Below, one piece after another: positions 61,501 to 64,000 of a DNA stretch of 64,000 nt (within the stretch, counting starts at the first letter, position 1; the number at the start of each line of letters is the position of its first letter). This DNA comes from Larus michahellis (lineage: Eukaryota; Chordata; Aves; Charadriiformes; Laridae): positions 70,101,142 to 70,165,141 of the forward strand of contig NC_133896.1 of NCBI RefSeq assembly GCF_964199755.1, read 5' to 3'. The notes under the pieces were generated by a model, which saw nothing but the letters and a program-made list of their open reading frames with translations, made no database searches and was not told the DNA's origin. Position numbers and translations under genes: made by a program.

Positions 61501-64000
61501 AGGTGGGGAAAGAAGGAGGAAACACTCGGAGGGGCAAAAACTTCTGGGAAGGAGGAGCTGTGAGTAAGATCGGTATGTTTTAAAAACAACCATAGCTTGC
61601 CGTTTTACTATGCTGCCTTATGCGTAGGTAAGGCTTTCCAGGGTGTTACCCTTTGGATATTTGTCGCATCAGGAGAATGCCCACCACCTGCATCCAGGAA
61701 GTTCATGATAGAATCTATGTGTTTGTAAGTTGGTTGTGTTGGAGACGTTCAAGTATCATAAAAATTAAACTAAAAGTGCCTGACATTTTCCTAGGAATCT
61801 CATGATTACTGGAAGTGGAATATTCAGCCCTCTGTGCAAGCCCCTAAGTAACCTATTCTACCTGATTCATAAAAGCCAGGAGGAAACAAACACATCACGG
61901 ATGAGTCTGGTGAGATCTGACACCTTAGATTTTAATTATTTTTTTTCCAGGCAAAGCCAAAAGCTTGACATTGGCCACGAAGTGCTCTCGGGAAATGCCT
62001 CTGATACTGGAAATCCCCCCAGTGCTGAAGCCCCGACCTGTGCCAGTCGCCTTTTTATGTGTAGGGAACAGCGTGGAAGAGGGGCTGACGCTGGCTGTTT
62101 GTCCTCTGCATGACAAAGAGGCTGGATGCTGGACAGATTCTGATTGTGGCATTAAGACATGACTTTTAAATCTCAAAAATCAATCCTGCCTTTCTCTGGG
62201 TTAGAGTCAGAACAGAATCTTAAACTGCTTTTATCATGAGGTGTTGAAAAACACTCAAAATGACATTGAAGTGTCATGATTTTGGCTGTATTATGTATGG
62301 TTTTTTTAAAAAATCTTTAAAATTCATAGCATCTTCTTGATAAAGTAGACTGATTTTCTACTTGTTTTGTTCAGTGTGGAGTATTTCCAAATGGATTTTA
62401 AACAGCTATTTCTTCAATTTGAGTAATTTTGTTACAAGCTAATAGACAATACGTGAGCATACCTGAGTTTTAATGTTAACGTATTTGTTTCAAAGTTGCT
62501 ATCAACATTAAAAAGCACAAAGCTAAGTGTGGTTGCTAAAACACGGCATGCAATATGCCATGTAGTGCTGCGATTCTAAGCAGTCATGCATATTTATTAT
62601 TTTCTTCCAATTTGCAGTGCTATTACTGGTAGATATATCAGGGTTTTAGCCTCAGTCTGTAATATGTCATGTACTGGACAACATTTTGAGAGACTGAGAT
62701 GTATTGATCCAAAACCAAGAATGCCAAGAGGGAAAAAGCCTGACCTAGATCAGTGCTGTTTTAATTATATCGCAGTTTAGGATAGTTTATCATTGTTTAG
62801 GTTAGTTTAAGTGTGAACAAGTAAACGATGCAAGGCAATTCAGTGTTTGTAAAGGAAGCTTAATGGGTGAGATTTTCAAATCAAGTCTAGTTTCTCCTGC
62901 AGCGTTTTGCTTTTTCACCCAGCCCAGCAGGAGCACGTGTCTCGGTGCTGAGAACCTGAGTGCCCGCATCTAATCTGAAAGGAGAGGCCAACCTTTGTGC
63001 TGCTCCACCGAGGAGCAACAACCTGTTCTAGCGGCAACCTGTGTGTTACTAGTAAAGTGATGAGAATGAATGTTGTGGTTCCGTCTCAAACACCCAGCGT
63101 GCCTTAAGCTGCTGTACGTGGGACACTAACACTCTGCCAAAGCAGAGAAAGTCACCATCCCCCTCAGCCCCTGGCCACATTCATATCCCTGTACAGAGAC
63201 AATGTATTATTTTATAATCTTTAGCTTTTTTTATGCAAATGATGACTTCTGGACATTAGGGTAATTTGCAGAATTCAGCCATCGCTGCCTTTGCAGCAAA
63301 GAGTCGGAACAAGGTGTTGAAAGATGTGACTGCCTTTTTTGTAGGTAGCCGCTGTGTAATTGTGGAGATGACGGTGGTGGTGGTGGCAATGAGAAGGAGC
63401 AAACCTGCTCCTCTGTGCCTCCATGCACGCTGCAGAGCACTTCTACTAGGTTTTATGCAGGTGCTGCAGCTACTCTCACCACTAGCACACTATCCATGCT
63501 TTTTTCAGTTGTTTGTGGTTCTTCTGCTCTCTTCCCCCATACTCCTCAGGTATGTTGGTAGCTGGTGCATCAGCCACATCTTAAAGCTAATGGTAACCGA
63601 CACATTTTGTCCCCATGTACCACTTCTGCTACTACTTTCACCCTGTTTACTCTTCTCTCCACTGGGTAAAATGTGCCACAGCTGCCTGCTTCTGTTTTGT
63701 CATGGGTGTTGATCCAGAGGAGGACATGGGTTTGGGTATCTGGGGCCAGAGATGTGCCACCAACACTGCCTTCTGCCCTGGGTGTGCACAGGGATGTGCT
63801 CTCAAGCTGAGCCTATGCTAGAGTAGAAAGGAGATTTGCACTGATATCACTCGTATTTTGTACCTTGCTCAAAATCAGAAGGGGAGTGGCAAAAAATATC
63901 CCACAGAGCAGTCTGTAAAGGAAAACTGCGTTGCGAGTGGATAAGCTGAGAGGAAAGGTGCATTTTTTTCTCAGTGATTACAGTAAGGTTAGGATTAGGT
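46572..64000 (+). other. DERA intron 6 (at least 17.4 kb, open at the window edge)
   Basis: After the GTAAAT donor I found no exon encoding the expected SDFIKTSTGKETVNAT region, nor later DERA exons, up to 64000. Apart from an ancient L2/MIR-like fragment near 52.1-52.3 kb I recognise no element. Several open frames of 60-150 codons occur; none shows a domain, splice structure or homology that I can name, and some of the longest start only at TTG. A T-rich or A-rich run occurs at about 58406-58420. Confidence 0.6.
52095..52272 (+). repeat. Ancient L2/MIR-like interspersed repeat fragment
   Basis: The order 'cttagatagcactttacg', 'gaatcgccctgtgaagtatg', 'agctgagatcagttgtgag' and 'ggctttaaatcccacgctc' follows the 3' part of L2/MIR-type amniote repeats (junction to 'agcactttaca', 'cctgtgaggta', then 'gctg...cagagc...aaccca'). 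It is highly degenerate, with deletions. The family assignment is by eye. Confidence 0.45.

Noticed and set aside
63266-63712. 148-codon hydrophobic open frame near the right edge
   Set aside because: The start is TTG, the Leu/Val richness follows from pyrimidine-rich DNA, and no domain is visible.
1-64000. CRISPR arrays, tRNA or rRNA genes, bacterial operons, or phage systems
   Set aside because: No regular spaced repeats, no tRNA box pairs noticed, no ribosome-binding-site-led gene clusters; both real genes have vertebrate exon structure.

Overview
The window is vertebrate nuclear DNA, almost certainly from a bird. It holds intron-split genes with GT-AG junctions, CpG-island promoters, many CR1 LINE fragments with the typical avian 3' end, and a solo LTR of a type that I recall being common in neoavian genomes (an inference from memory, not a database search). 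No prokaryotic, plasmid, CRISPR or viral gene system is present.

Two protein-coding genes can be read exon by exon, both on the + strand and head to tail. STRAP (11268-19047, ten coding exons, 350 codons plus stop) is complete. It encodes a WD40 adaptor of TGF-beta receptor signalling and of the SMN complex. DERA (starting at 21828) encodes cytosolic deoxyribose-phosphate aldolase. Only exons 1-6 (codons 1 to 213) lie inside the window, and the gene runs off the right edge in an intron of more than 17.4 kb. The catalytic Schiff-base lysine should lie in the next exon. The STRAP-DERA order matches the conserved amniote arrangement.

Layout: 1-10.8 kb is intergenic DNA upstream of STRAP, with a solo LTR flanked by a perfect 5-bp target duplication (2465-2993), an old CR1 interrupted by a younger CR1 (3885-5325), and an AT-rich inverted repeat near 8.9 kb. 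The region 10.85-11.7 kb is the STRAP CpG island. STRAP fills 11.27-19.5 kb, with a CR1 in intron 1 and a local tandem duplication in intron 4. The 2.3-2.8 kb between STRAP and DERA holds two CR1 copies, the second ending about 250 bp before the DERA start codon. From 21.6 kb onward is DERA: CpG island, exon 1, a 10-kb first intron with two CR1s, exons 2-5 between 31.8 and 38.6 kb, exon 6 at 46.4 kb, and then intron DNA to the end.

The two genes have no evident pathway link; their adjacency is synteny, not an operon. I found no convincing new gene or unknown system. The items worth checking are small-scale: repeat nesting, a CR1 beside a promoter, an upstream reading frame overlapping the DERA start, and a few unexplained repeats.
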